38,192 bases of DNA from contig CADAMO010000008.1 in assembly GCA_902788995.1 (NCBI GenBank), positions 1 through 38,192 on the forward strand, in the 5' to 3' direction. Shown here piece after piece: positions 7,140 to 14,710 of this stretch. The stretch is from Oscillospiraceae bacterium. GTDB taxonomy: Bacteria; Bacillota; Clostridia; Oscillospirales; Acutalibacteraceae. Position 1 is the stretch's first letter, and every line of letters begins with the position of its first letter. The position numbers and the translations under genes were made by a program. The notes under the pieces are model-generated. The model ran no database searches. It saw nothing but the letters and a program-made list of their open reading frames with translations, and had not been told where the DNA came from.

Positions 7140-9500
7140 ATGTTTTTATCAATGAACTGGATCGGTGATTTCGTCGATCTCTCCGGGCTTGACAAACTGA
7201 GCCTGATCAAGCAGTTTTCCCTTTCCACCGCCGAGGTGGAGAACGATATATTCATGAAGGGCGCGGATATCAGCGGCGTGGTCGTCGCGGAGATCCTTTC
7301 CTGCGAGCCGCACCCTGCCTCCAAAAAGCTGCACCTGCTCAAAGTGGACTGCGGCGAAGGCGAGCCCGTGGACGTGGTCTGCGGCGCGCCGAACGCCAGA
7401 GCAGGGATCAAGACCGCCTTTGCCAAGGTCGGCGCGAAGCTGGGCGAGATCGACATCGCCCCCCGTGATCTGGCGGGCTTCACCTCCTACGGCATGTGCT
7501 GCAGCGAAAAGGAGCTGGGTATCAGCGAGGACCACGGCGGCATCATGGAGCTGGACGAAAGCCTTGCCAACGGCACGGACCTGAAAGATGTCTTTGCCAT
7601 CGACGATATCATTTTTGAAGTGGACAACAAGTCCCTGACCAACCGCCCCGATCTGTGGGGGCATTACGGCATCGCCCGGGAATTCGCCGTGCTGGCGAAC
7701 CGTCCCCTCAAGCCGCTGCCCACCGCGGACCTGTCGCAGTACAAGGACCTGCCCCCGGTGGATATCAAGGTGGAGGATCCCCTCTGCTACCGCTACACCG
7801 GCATTCAGGTGGAAAACATCACCAAGAACGTGAGCCCGGTCAACATGAAGATCCGCCTCAACTACTGCGGTATGCGCTCCATCAACCTGCTGGCGGACCT
7901 GACCAACTACCTGATGCTGGAAATGGGCCAGCCCATGCACGCCTTTGACGCCCGCAAGGTGGAGAGCATCCGGGTGAAGCGCTTTGCCGAGCCTTTTAAA
8001 TTCACAACCCTTGACGGCGTGGAGCGGGATATTGACCCCAACACGCTGATGATCTGCAACGGCGACACGCCCGTGGCCATCGCCGGCATCATGGGCGGCC
8101 TTGATTCCGAGATCGTGGCCGATACCACCCGGCTGACGCTGGAATCCGCCACCTTCGACGCGGCCTCCATCCGCAAGTCCTCTGTGCGGCTCTCCCACCG
8201 GACCGACGCTTCCGCGCGGTACGAAAAGAGCCTCGACCCGGAGATGACCGCTACCGCCGCCGCCCGCCTGATCGGCCTGCTGCAGGAGATCGACCCCGGC
8301 GTGAAGGTGGTCTCCTCCCTTACAGACGTGTATCCTTTCCACTATCCCGAAAGAGTGCTTCGGTTCGACAAGCACTTCGTGGACCGCTATACCGGTATCG
8401 AGATTTCCAACGACCGCATCGTGAAGACGCTGACGGCGCTGGGCTTCGGCGTGACCAACGAGGGCGACGATTTCACCGTGACGGTGCCCAGCTGGCGCGC
8501 CACCAAGGACGTGACCATCAAGGCGGACATCATTGAAGAGATCACCCGCATTTACGGCTACGATAACTTCGCCGTCAACACCGCGAAAGCGCCCCTCTAC
8601 CCCATCCGCCCCGATACGGAAAAGACCGTGGAGGACCGGATCAAGGATATCCTCGTCAAGCACTTCCGCCTGCACGAGGTCCACTCCTACATCTGGGCGT
8701 ATAACGACGAATATAAGGGCCTCGGCATTGAGGTGGAGGACAACGTGCGTCTGGCCAACGCCTCCAACCCCAATATCGAGGTGCTGCGTCGCTCCATGAT
8801 CCCCAACCAGCTCTGCCAGGTCAGCGAGAACTCTCAGTTCGACAGCGATTTCGGCGTGTTTGAGATCGGCCGCGTGGTGGAGGGCCTCAACGACAAGGGC
8901 CTTTGCGACGAGCATAAAAAGCTGGGCGTGACGCTTTTCAGCAAGACCAAGTCTCTGGAGACGCTCTACTACGAGCTGCGGGATATGCTGGCGCTGCTGA
9001 CGGCGGATATCCTGCACCGGGACATCACCTTCAAGCCCATGCAGGCCACCCATTCCTATCAGCATCCGAAGAACCTGAACGCCGTGATCTGCGGCGGGCA
9101 GACGCTGGGCGAGATCGGCGTGGTCTACCCCACCGTCGCCAGACGCATCGACAAAAAGGCCGCCGTCGTCTACGCGGAGATCGACGTGCCCGCCTTCGCT
9201 GCGGTGAAGCCCGAAGAGATCGTCTATCACGAAGTCGGCAAGTTCCCGGAGATGACCATCGACCTGAACTTTCTGGCCAACACCTTCCTGCCCATCCGCA
9301 CCGCCATCGAGCTGCTGCGCTGCCCCATCATCCGTAAGATCGGCGTCATCGACACCTATCAGGACGAGAACGGCAAATCCATCACGGTCCGCATCGTATT
9401 CGGCCATGACGAGCGTACCCTGACCGGCGAAGAGGTAAAAGCCGTGACGGATAAGCTGATCGCCGACCTGGCGAAGGCCAATATCCAGCTGAAAATGTGA
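7140..9500 (+). CDS. pheT: Phenylalanyl-tRNA synthetase beta subunit
   Basis: Large subunit of PheRS, 786 residues, usual length. The order is the N-terminal EMAP-type tRNA-binding domain (about 40-150, with VVCGAPNAR), the B3/B4 editing domain (about 210-380), B5 (about 400-475), the catalytic-like core, and a C-terminal anticodon-binding FDX-ACB domain (from about 690, beginning YHEVGKFPEMTIDLNF). It starts with ATG behind AGGAGGAG and is translationally close to pheS. No frameshift or missing domain was noticed. Confidence 0.97.
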   Translation: MFLSMNWIGDFVDLSGLDKLSLIKQFSLSTAEVENDIFMKGADISGVVVAEILSCEPHPASKKLHLLKVDCGEGEPVDVVCGAPNARAGIKTAFAKVGAKLGEIDIAPRDLAGFTSYGMCCSEKELGISEDHGGIMELDESLANGTDLKDVFAIDDIIFEVDNKSLTNRPDLWGHYGIAREFAVLANRPLKPLPTADLSQYKDLPPVDIKVEDPLCYRYTGIQVENITKNVSPVNMKIRLNYCGMRSINLLADLTNYLMLEMGQPMHAFDARKVESIRVKRFAEPFKFTTLDGVERDIDPNTLMICNGDTPVAIAGIMGGLDSEIVADTTRLTLESATFDAASIRKSSVRLSHRTDASARYEKSLDPEMTATAAARLIGLLQEIDPGVKVVSSLTDVYPFHYPERVLRFDKHFVDRYTGIEISNDRIVKTLTALGFGVTNEGDDFTVTVPSWRATKDVTIKADIIEEITRIYGYDNFAVNTAKAPLYPIRPDTEKTVEDRIKDILVKHFRLHEVHSYIWAYNDEYKGLGIEVEDNVRLANASNPNIEVLRRSMIPNQLCQVSENSQFDSDFGVFEIGRVVEGLNDKGLCDEHKKLGVTLFSKTKSLETLYYELRDMLALLTADILHRDITFKPMQATHSYQHPKNLNAVICGGQTLGEIGVVYPTVARRIDKKAAVVYAEIDVPAFAAVKPEEIVYHEVGKFPEMTIDLNFLANTFLPIRTAIELLRCPIIRKIGVIDTYQDENGKSITVRIVFGHDERTLTGEEVKAVTDKLIADLAKANIQLKM

Positions 9501-9518
9501 TTATTTCCAAAATAACAC

Positions 9519-9547
9519 TTGTAATTTCAGAATGAAGCGTTTATAAT
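9519..9547 (+). promoter_or_regulatory. Promoter of the ireB-like gene
   Basis: TTGTAA (9519-9524), 17-base spacer, consensus TATAAT (9542-9547), in the 96-base gap after pheT. The small genes downstream can therefore be transcribed independently of the T-box. Confidence 0.7.
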
Positions 9548-9596
9548 AAAACAATATAGTGATGTTCGTTATATTATTTCCTGGAGGTGTTCCGAA

Positions 9597-9854
9597 ATGA
9601 GCGACAAAACCAGACAGTTTGACATCAGCAACCGCAACGATGAAGAGATCAGAAGATCCATCCTCATCATCTATAACGCTCTGAAGGAAAAGGGGTATAA
9701 CCCGATCAGCCAGATCGTGGGGTATATCCTTTCCGAGGACCCGACTTACATCACAACGCACAATAACGCGAGAAATCTGATGCGTCGCATCGACCGGTTC
9801 GAGCTGCTGCAGATCCTGCTGCGCGACTATCTCCGTTCCGGCATGGACTCATAA
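9597..9854 (+). CDS. ireB: IreB family regulatory phosphoprotein (UPF0297)
   Basis: Small cytoplasmic protein of 85 residues, the family's normal length. The core NDEEIRRSILIIYNALKEKGYNP and the following QIVGYILSEDPTYITTHNNAR are diagnostic. In Enterococcus, IreB is phosphorylated by the Ser/Thr kinase IreK and affects cephalosporin resistance. In most Firmicutes it lies beside alaS and ruvX (yqgF); here it follows pheT and precedes a small unknown gene, so the locus is rearranged. GGAGGTG lies eight bases before the ATG. Confidence 0.92.
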   Translation: MSDKTRQFDISNRNDEEIRRSILIIYNALKEKGYNPISQIVGYILSEDPTYITTHNNARNLMRRIDRFELLQILLRDYLRSGMDS

Positions 9855-9872
9855 GAGGAAGGACAAGGCAGA

Positions 9873-10160
9873 ATGGCAAAAAAGGAATTTCTCACCTATA
9901 AAGGTTACCCGCTGGTCAGATGCGGCAAGACCATCTATTTCGGCAACAGCTACGACCGGTTCATCATCATGATCCAGGTGGCCACCACCCGGACCGTGGG
10001 CGACGTGGAGATCGCCGACCGCGTGCTGGTACAGCTGCTGAACACCGATCCGGATATCCGTCCGAAGGAGCGGATCGTGAAGAAGAGCGAAAAGAAAGGT
10101 CTCTACGCGGCCATGGACATCGCCACCATCTGGTACGAAAGGGCCAACGCGGAAAAGTAA
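9873..10160 (+). CDS. Small basic protein of unknown function
   Basis: Encodes 95 residues beginning MAKKEFLTYKGYPLVRCGK. I do not recognise a named family. The sequence alternates short beta-like stretches (TIYFG, FIIMIQVATTR, VLVQLL) with a lysine-rich segment (RIVKKSEKKG) and a C-terminal helix ending in WYERANAEK; no signal peptide or membrane segment. The start is supported by GAGGAAGGA upstream and an 18-base gap from ireB, so the two are probably one operon, ended by the terminator at 10171. Codon use resembles its neighbours. It looks like a genuine, conserved small gene. Confidence 0.8.
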   Translation: MAKKEFLTYKGYPLVRCGKTIYFGNSYDRFIIMIQVATTRTVGDVEIADRVLVQLLNTDPDIRPKERIVKKSEKKGLYAAMDIATIWYERANAEK

Positions 10161-10170
10161 AACGAAAGGG

Positions 10171-10198
10171 CGCTCCCCTGCACGGGGAGCGTTTTTTT
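10171..10198 (+). terminator. Intrinsic terminator after the ireB operon
   Basis: CGCTCCCC (10171-10178) pairs perfectly with GGGGAGCG (10184-10191) over a five-base loop, followed by seven Ts. Confidence 0.95.
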
Positions 10199-10215
10199 GT
10201 TTGTAAAATCAGAAG

Positions 10216-10236
10216 GACGCAAAAAAGATTTGCGTC
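10216..10236. promoter_or_regulatory. Perfect inverted repeat over the propeller-gene promoter
   Basis: GACGCAAA (10216-10223) and TTTGCGTC (10229-10236) flank five bases. The right arm contains the -35 box, so a bound protein would block RNA polymerase. Looks like a repressor operator; the regulator is not in the window. Confidence 0.6.
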
Positions 10237-10258
10237 GCAGGGCTTTCTATGCTACAAT
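10230..10258 (+). promoter_or_regulatory. Promoter of the propeller/PHP gene set
   Basis: TTGCGT (10230-10235), 17-base spacer, TACAAT (10253-10258), 32 bases before the start codon at 10290. Confidence 0.7.
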
Positions 10259-10289
10259 TGAAAACAGAAACCGACGGGGAGGTCACAAC

Positions 10290-12395
10290 ATGAAACAAGC
10301 GAGAAAGGCCGGCTGCTATCAGCCGGAACCCTTTATTCAATACAGGCGCGCTTTCTTCCGGATCGACGACGCCAAAAACACCGGCGTTCTCAGCCTGCTG
10401 TACTGCGGTGGCGCCGTGTACGCAGGCACGAAAGCGGGACTGTACCGCTTTGAGGACGACGGCTTTCAGCCGGTGGACGGCGCGCCCAGCGATATAGCCT
10501 TCGGGCTGCTGCGGGAAGCGGGCGGCGAGATCTTCGCGGCCGGGGGCGGCAGGCTTTACCGCATCATTGACGGCAGCGCGCAATTCGTGCGGGATTTCGG
10601 CGAGAAGCTGGTGGATATGGCCGCGCGCGGCGGCGCTTTCTGGGTGCTGACGGAAAACACGCTTTATAAGACCGACGCTTCTTTTGCATCGGACGAGCTG
10701 CGCCGCTCCACCGAAGGCGGCAAGGGCCGCTGCATGGCGGTCTCCGACGAAGCCTTTTACGTGGGCACCGACAACAATCTCAGCGTCATCCACGGCAAAC
10801 GGCAGGAGTGGAAAAACATCCTGCCCCGGTTCAGCGATTACCCGAAGACCACGGTCCACTGCGCCGCCATCGACGACTGCGGCTATCTGTGGCTCGGCAC
10901 CGACGACGGGGCGCTGATCCACGACAACAACGCCCTGTGGCTGACGCCGGAGACGATACACACCCTGCCGAAGAACCCCGTCTATCAGATCGCGACGGAC
11001 GAAGTCGGCGGGCGGTACTACGCCACCGACGTGGGCGTCATTTATCAGAAGAACGGCGGCATGAAATATTTTTCCGCCGAACGGTGGGTGCCGGACAATC
11101 ACGTCAACGCCGTCGCGGTGTCGCCGGACGGCAGCCGCATTTTCGCCGCCACGGACAAGGGGCTGGCCGTGATCGAGGCCTTTGAGACCACCTTCACGGA
11201 AAAGGCGGCCCATTTTGAGACGGTTTTGGAGCGAATTCATATCCGCCGGGGCTTTACGGCGGCCGCCTCCACCCCCACGGGAGACGCGGCGGACGCGGCG
11301 CCGGATATCTCCGACAACGACGGGCTTTGGACCGGCTGCTACGTGGGCGCGGAAAGCCTGCGCTACGCCGTGACGGGCGAAGAGGAAGCGCTGGAAAAGG
11401 CAAGAAGGGGCCTGAACGCCATGCTGCTGCTGACGAAGGTCACCGGCCTGCCCGGCTTTACGGCCCGGGCGGTGCGCTACCCCGGAGACCCGGGCTTTGG
11501 GAACGGCAACAAGGAGTGGATCAGAACTGCCGACGGCGGCTGCGAGTGGAAATGCGAGACCTCCAGCGACGAGATGACCGGCCACTTCTTCGGCATGTCG
11601 CTGTATTACGACCTCTGCGCGGACGACGCGGAGAAAGAGGCCATCCGCGGGGCGCTGTGTGGCATTATGGATCACATCGTCCGCAATCATTACCGGCTGA
11701 TCGACCACGACGGCCTGCCCACCACCTGGGCCAACTGGGACCCGATGCTGCTGAACTATGACGACAAATGGTTCTTTGAGCGGGGCATCAATTCGCTGGA
11801 GCTGCTGGCCTTCCTCAAGGTCTGCCACCATATCACCGGCGACGACAAATACGGCGCGCTGTACCGGGAATTCGTGACGAAGCATCACTATCCGCTGAAC
11901 GCCATGCAGCACAAGGTGCGGGACGCTCACGTGTGCCATATTGACGATAACCTCGGTTTTCTTGCCGCTTTCACGCTGCTGCGGCTGGAAGAAAACGAAA
12001 GCCTGCGGGCGCTGTACCTGTGCGGCATGGAGGACCACTGGCAGTATGAAAAGGTGGAACGGCAGCCCATGTTCAGCTTTCTGCACGCGGCATTCACCGG
12101 CCGGGACGACGACCTGGCGGAGTGCGTTCGCTCGCTGCGGGAGATGCCCTTCGACCTGTCCTTCCACCGGGAGGAGAACTCGAAGCGGCGGGGGCTTATC
12201 TATGATACGGAGCAGGCTGAGTGGAGCGAACCCGCCCAGCTGAAAACGCCGCTGCCCTATGACGAGCGCAATCTGCCCCGCCCGGACGCAGGGGCCTTCC
12301 GCATTGACTGCGGAGAAACGAACCACGTACAGGACCCCACCATCTTCCTGCTGCCCTACTGGATCGGGCGGTATTACGGGCTGATCGGAGAATGA
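10290..12395 (+). CDS. Seven-blade propeller fused to an alpha-toroid, likely glycan-related
   Basis: Encodes 701 residues from the ATG at 10290 behind GGGGAGG; the frame is open further upstream across the terminator, so the longer start is rejected. Residues about 35-300 hold seven repeats ending in beta-strand signatures such as GTKAGLYRF (46), GGGRLYRI (85), VGTDNNLSV (158), LWLGTDDGALI (200) and AATDKGLAVI (286), resembling the regulator propeller domain of hybrid sensors. Residues about 340-700 are helical and rich in Trp, Asp and His (DNDGLWTGCYVGAESLRYAVTG, TTWANWDPMLLNYDDKWFFERG, HVCHIDDNLG), suggesting an alpha/alpha barrel as in several glycosidases and lyases. There is no signal peptide or DNA-binding domain. 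It precedes two PHP genes. Enzyme activity is inference. Confidence 0.7.
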   Translation: MKQARKAGCYQPEPFIQYRRAFFRIDDAKNTGVLSLLYCGGAVYAGTKAGLYRFEDDGFQPVDGAPSDIAFGLLREAGGEIFAAGGGRLYRIIDGSAQFVRDFGEKLVDMAARGGAFWVLTENTLYKTDASFASDELRRSTEGGKGRCMAVSDEAFYVGTDNNLSVIHGKRQEWKNILPRFSDYPKTTVHCAAIDDCGYLWLGTDDGALIHDNNALWLTPETIHTLPKNPVYQIATDEVGGRYYATDVGVIYQKNGGMKYFSAERWVPDNHVNAVAVSPDGSRIFAATDKGLAVIEAFETTFTEKAAHFETVLERIHIRRGFTAAASTPTGDAADAAPDISDNDGLWTGCYVGAESLRYAVTGEEEALEKARRGLNAMLLLTKVTGLPGFTARAVRYPGDPGFGNGNKEWIRTADGGCEWKCETSSDEMTGHFFGMSLYYDLCADDAEKEAIRGALCGIMDHIVRNHYRLIDHDGLPTTWANWDPMLLNYDDKWFFERGINSLELLAFLKVCHHITGDDKYGALYREFVTKHHYPLNAMQHKVRDAHVCHIDDNLGFLAAFTLLRLEENESLRALYLCGMEDHWQYEKVERQPMFSFLHAAFTGRDDDLAECVRSLREMPFDLSFHREENSKRRGLIYDTEQAEWSEPAQLKTPLPYDERNLPRPDAGAFRIDCGETNHVQDPTIFLLPYWIGRYYGLIGE

Positions 12396-12402
12396 TCCAC
12401 CC

Positions 12403-12485
12403 GCAGCATGGCGCCTTGCGCCGTTTTGTTAAAAAAAGAAGCATCCGTCAGCACGGCGTATTAACGGCGCACGGCGCCGTGCTAC
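12403..12485. repeat. REP-like inverted pair between the propeller gene and PHP gene 1
   Basis: The right copy (12461-12485) read on the minus strand starts GTAGCACGGCGCC and ends in TTAA. The left copy (12403-12432) has the same GGCGCC-TT-GCGCC type hairpin but a degenerate head (GCAGCATG instead of GTAGCACG). Same family as the pairs at 4830 and 17457. Confidence 0.65.
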
Positions 12486-12510
12486 CTTATCTTTCAGAAA
12501 GGCAATCACC

Positions 12511-13536
12511 ATGAAACAATATCTCATCTCCCCCGAGGGCCAATGGTACAAGGCAAATCTGCACAGCCACTCCACCGTCTCCGACGGAGAGCTGACGCCG
12601 CGGCAGATGAAGGAGCTGTATCAGGCCCACAGCTATTCGATCATCGCCTTCACCGACCACAATCATTTCGTCACCCACAACGACCTGTCCGACGAACGCT
12701 TTCTCGCGCTGAACGGCGTGGAGGATTCCGCCGACGAGCAGGGCAAATACTGGATGCGCAACAAGTGCTGCGATATCTGCTTTATCGCCGGGGACCCGGA
12801 CCGGAAGCTGCACCCCCTGCAATACCCGGACAGGGTGAAGGGCGACGGCGAATACGCCGGGTTCAAGGCGGAATACACCCCCTGCGGGATCAACCGCATG
12901 ATCCGCGCGGGACGGGACAACGGCTTTTTCTGCACCCATAACCACCCCTGCTGGTCGCTGGAGGAATACCGGGACTATATGGGCTACCGGGACATGCACG
13001 CCATGGAGATCTATAACCATTCCAGCGCGGTGGACGGCTACAATGAGTACAACCCGGATATCTACGACGACCAGCTGCGGGCGGGCAAACGGTTATTCGT
13101 CATTGCCGCCGACGACAACCATAACCGCCGCCCCGGCACCTGCCATTGGGATTCCTTCGGCGGCTGGACCATGATCAAGGCGAAAAGCCTTGCCTACACG
13201 GACGTGATGGAGGCCCTGTTCAGAGGGGATTTCTACGCCTCACGGGGGCCGGTGATCCACGCCCTGTGGATCGACAGGTCGGACGGTTCCGTCCATATCG
13301 AGTGCGAAAAGGCGGTGAAGATCGTCTTCACCCGTGGCGGACGGCGGCTGCGGGCGGTCTATGCCCGGGAAGAGGGCGTGGAGTACCTCACCGAGGTGAA
13401 GTTCAGCGTCAACCCGGAGGATCTCTATTTCCGCGTGACGGTGTTCGACGAGAACGGCATGACCGCCGACACCAACGCGTATTTCATCGATACGCTGGGG
13501 ATTGATTTTAACAACGAGAATTTGTTTAAGGAATAA
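12511..13536 (+). CDS. PHP-domain metal-dependent phosphoesterase-like protein 1
   Basis: Cytoplasmic protein of 341 residues. The PHP barrel ligands are visible in order: HSH at 18-20 with Asp25, TDHNH at 48-52 (Asp49, His50), Glu71, HNH at 143-145, Glu167 with H170, and DDNH at 201-204. PHP proteins are phosphoesterases (histidinol phosphatase, polymerase X, nucleotide or sugar-phosphate hydrolases) that use two or three metals. After about residue 250 comes a beta-rich C-terminal tail (ALWIDRSDGSVHIECEKAVK, then a second strand set) absent from minimal PHP enzymes; it may bind carbohydrate or cap the active site. It is 115 bases after the propeller gene and 81 before a second PHP gene. Substrate unknown. 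Confidence 0.88.
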   Translation: MKQYLISPEGQWYKANLHSHSTVSDGELTPRQMKELYQAHSYSIIAFTDHNHFVTHNDLSDERFLALNGVEDSADEQGKYWMRNKCCDICFIAGDPDRKLHPLQYPDRVKGDGEYAGFKAEYTPCGINRMIRAGRDNGFFCTHNHPCWSLEEYRDYMGYRDMHAMEIYNHSSAVDGYNEYNPDIYDDQLRAGKRLFVIAADDNHNRRPGTCHWDSFGGWTMIKAKSLAYTDVMEALFRGDFYASRGPVIHALWIDRSDGSVHIECEKAVKIVFTRGGRRLRAVYAREEGVEYLTEVKFSVNPEDLYFRVTVFDENGMTADTNAYFIDTLGIDFNNENLFKE

Positions 13537-13617
13537 CGGGTAACGGGGATCTGTCGTGCGCTGCCGGATGACCTCACCTCCCCAATCGATCCCTTACCAT
13601 CCATAGGAGAGAACGCC

Positions 13618-14316
13618 ATGCAATACGTTTATGAAACCCACTGCCACACGGATGAAAGCAGCCGGTGCGGCAAGGTGCCGGGGGCGGAGACCGCCCGGAT
13701 GTATAAAGAGGCCGGTTACGCCGGGATCGTCATCACCGACCATTTCAACAGCTACACCTTCGACAGCGCGGGGCTGACCGAGTGGAAGGACATGATCGCC
13801 CACCACCGGGCGGGGTATCTGGCCGCCAAGGCGCTGGAGGACGCGCATTTCACCGTCCTTTACGGCCTGGAGCTGCGGTTTGAGAAGGAAAACGACAACG
13901 ACTATCTGGTCTACGGACCGGACGAGGACTATCTGCTGAAACACCCCTTTCTGTGCTATCAGGACAGCTTTGAGGACTTTTACCGGGCGGCGAAGCAGGA
14001 CGGGCTGATCGTGTTTCAGGCGCATCCCTTCCGCAACCGTATGCAGGTGGTTAGGCCGGACCTGCTGGACGGCATTGAGGTCTTTAACGGCAACGCAAGG
14101 CATGATTCCCGCTGTGAAACGGCGCTGCACTGGGCGATGAAATACGAATTGCCCATGCTCTCCGGCTCGGACTTTCACCAGCCGGAGGATCTGGCACGAG
14201 GCGGCATTATCACGGATCGGATAATCCGCAGCATGGCAGATTTCATGGCGGTGCTGCGGGAAAAACGTTACGCTCTGAAATACGGGTATCATTTTCAGAC
14301 GAAAGAGATCCGGTAG
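13618..14316 (+). CDS. PHP-domain metal-dependent phosphoesterase-like protein 2
   Basis: Minimal PHP protein of 232 residues. The metal ligands are ETHCHTD at 6-12 (His8, His10, Asp12), TDHF at 40-43, Glu85 in LYGLEL, His136 in FQAHPF, Glu154 in GIEVFNG, and SDFH at 184-187. It is more compact than its neighbour and resembles stand-alone PHP phosphatases of Clostridia. ATG follows AGGAGAG. The pair differ enough in sequence to suggest different substrates or sequential steps rather than a recent duplication. No signal peptide. Confidence 0.88.
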   Translation: MQYVYETHCHTDESSRCGKVPGAETARMYKEAGYAGIVITDHFNSYTFDSAGLTEWKDMIAHHRAGYLAAKALEDAHFTVLYGLELRFEKENDNDYLVYGPDEDYLLKHPFLCYQDSFEDFYRAAKQDGLIVFQAHPFRNRMQVVRPDLLDGIEVFNGNARHDSRCETALHWAMKYELPMLSGSDFHQPEDLARGGIITDRIIRSMADFMAVLREKRYALKYGYHFQTKEIR

Positions 14317-14710
14317 AATAAAGCATTGGCACAGAAACTGCTCTGGCAGCAGAAATCAAGCAAGGATCCTTGAACGGATGAATCGTTCAGGGATCCTTGT
14401 CTGTTTCATAAAATGGAGCTGCGATAGTAATTTGCGCCCCAAAACCGCTCCGCATTCAAACGATTCCTGACGAAAACAACGTAAACCGACGCTGATCTGA
14501 TATTTACGTTCAAAAATCGGAATCGCGTTGCGGGCGGTTCACGGAGCCGCGCTACAATTATAATCAATGAACGGCCGCTCAAAAGCAGTTCTGATTAACG
14601 GCGCAAGGCGCCGTGCTACGTGAAATATCATCTGCGCTGAAGACGCAGCTGAGGCTGCGTGCTACGGCACTTAATTACCCCATTGACCCACAAGGCCGCC
14701 GCGTTTTGGC
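14317..14710. repeat. Gene-free region with three REP-like hairpins
   Basis: A 394-base gap between convergent genes. It holds a 16-base-arm hairpin near 14361 and three REP-like units in the same orientation: 14532-14555, 14595-14619 and 14642-14665, each ending in GCTAC on the plus strand (GTAGC on the minus). The second matches the GGCGCC type, the third the GCAGCCTCA type seen at 4868. Nothing coding is visible in 14410-14530. Confidence 0.7.
14361..14399 (+). terminator. Stem-loop after PHP gene 2, possible terminator
   Basis: CAAGGATCCTTGAACG (14361-14376) pairs with 14384-14399 over seven bases, with one G-U pair. The following sequence is TCTGTTTC, a poor U-tract, so termination is likely but not certain. 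Confidence 0.6.

Noticed and set aside
7149-9407. 752-codon open frame antisense to pheT
   Set aside because: Shadow of GC-rich codon bias; low-complexity His/Val/Gly-rich translation and no ribosome site.
10209-12326. 705-codon open frame antisense to the propeller gene
   Set aside because: Same type of shadow; the plus strand has the promoter, ribosome site and recognisable repeats.
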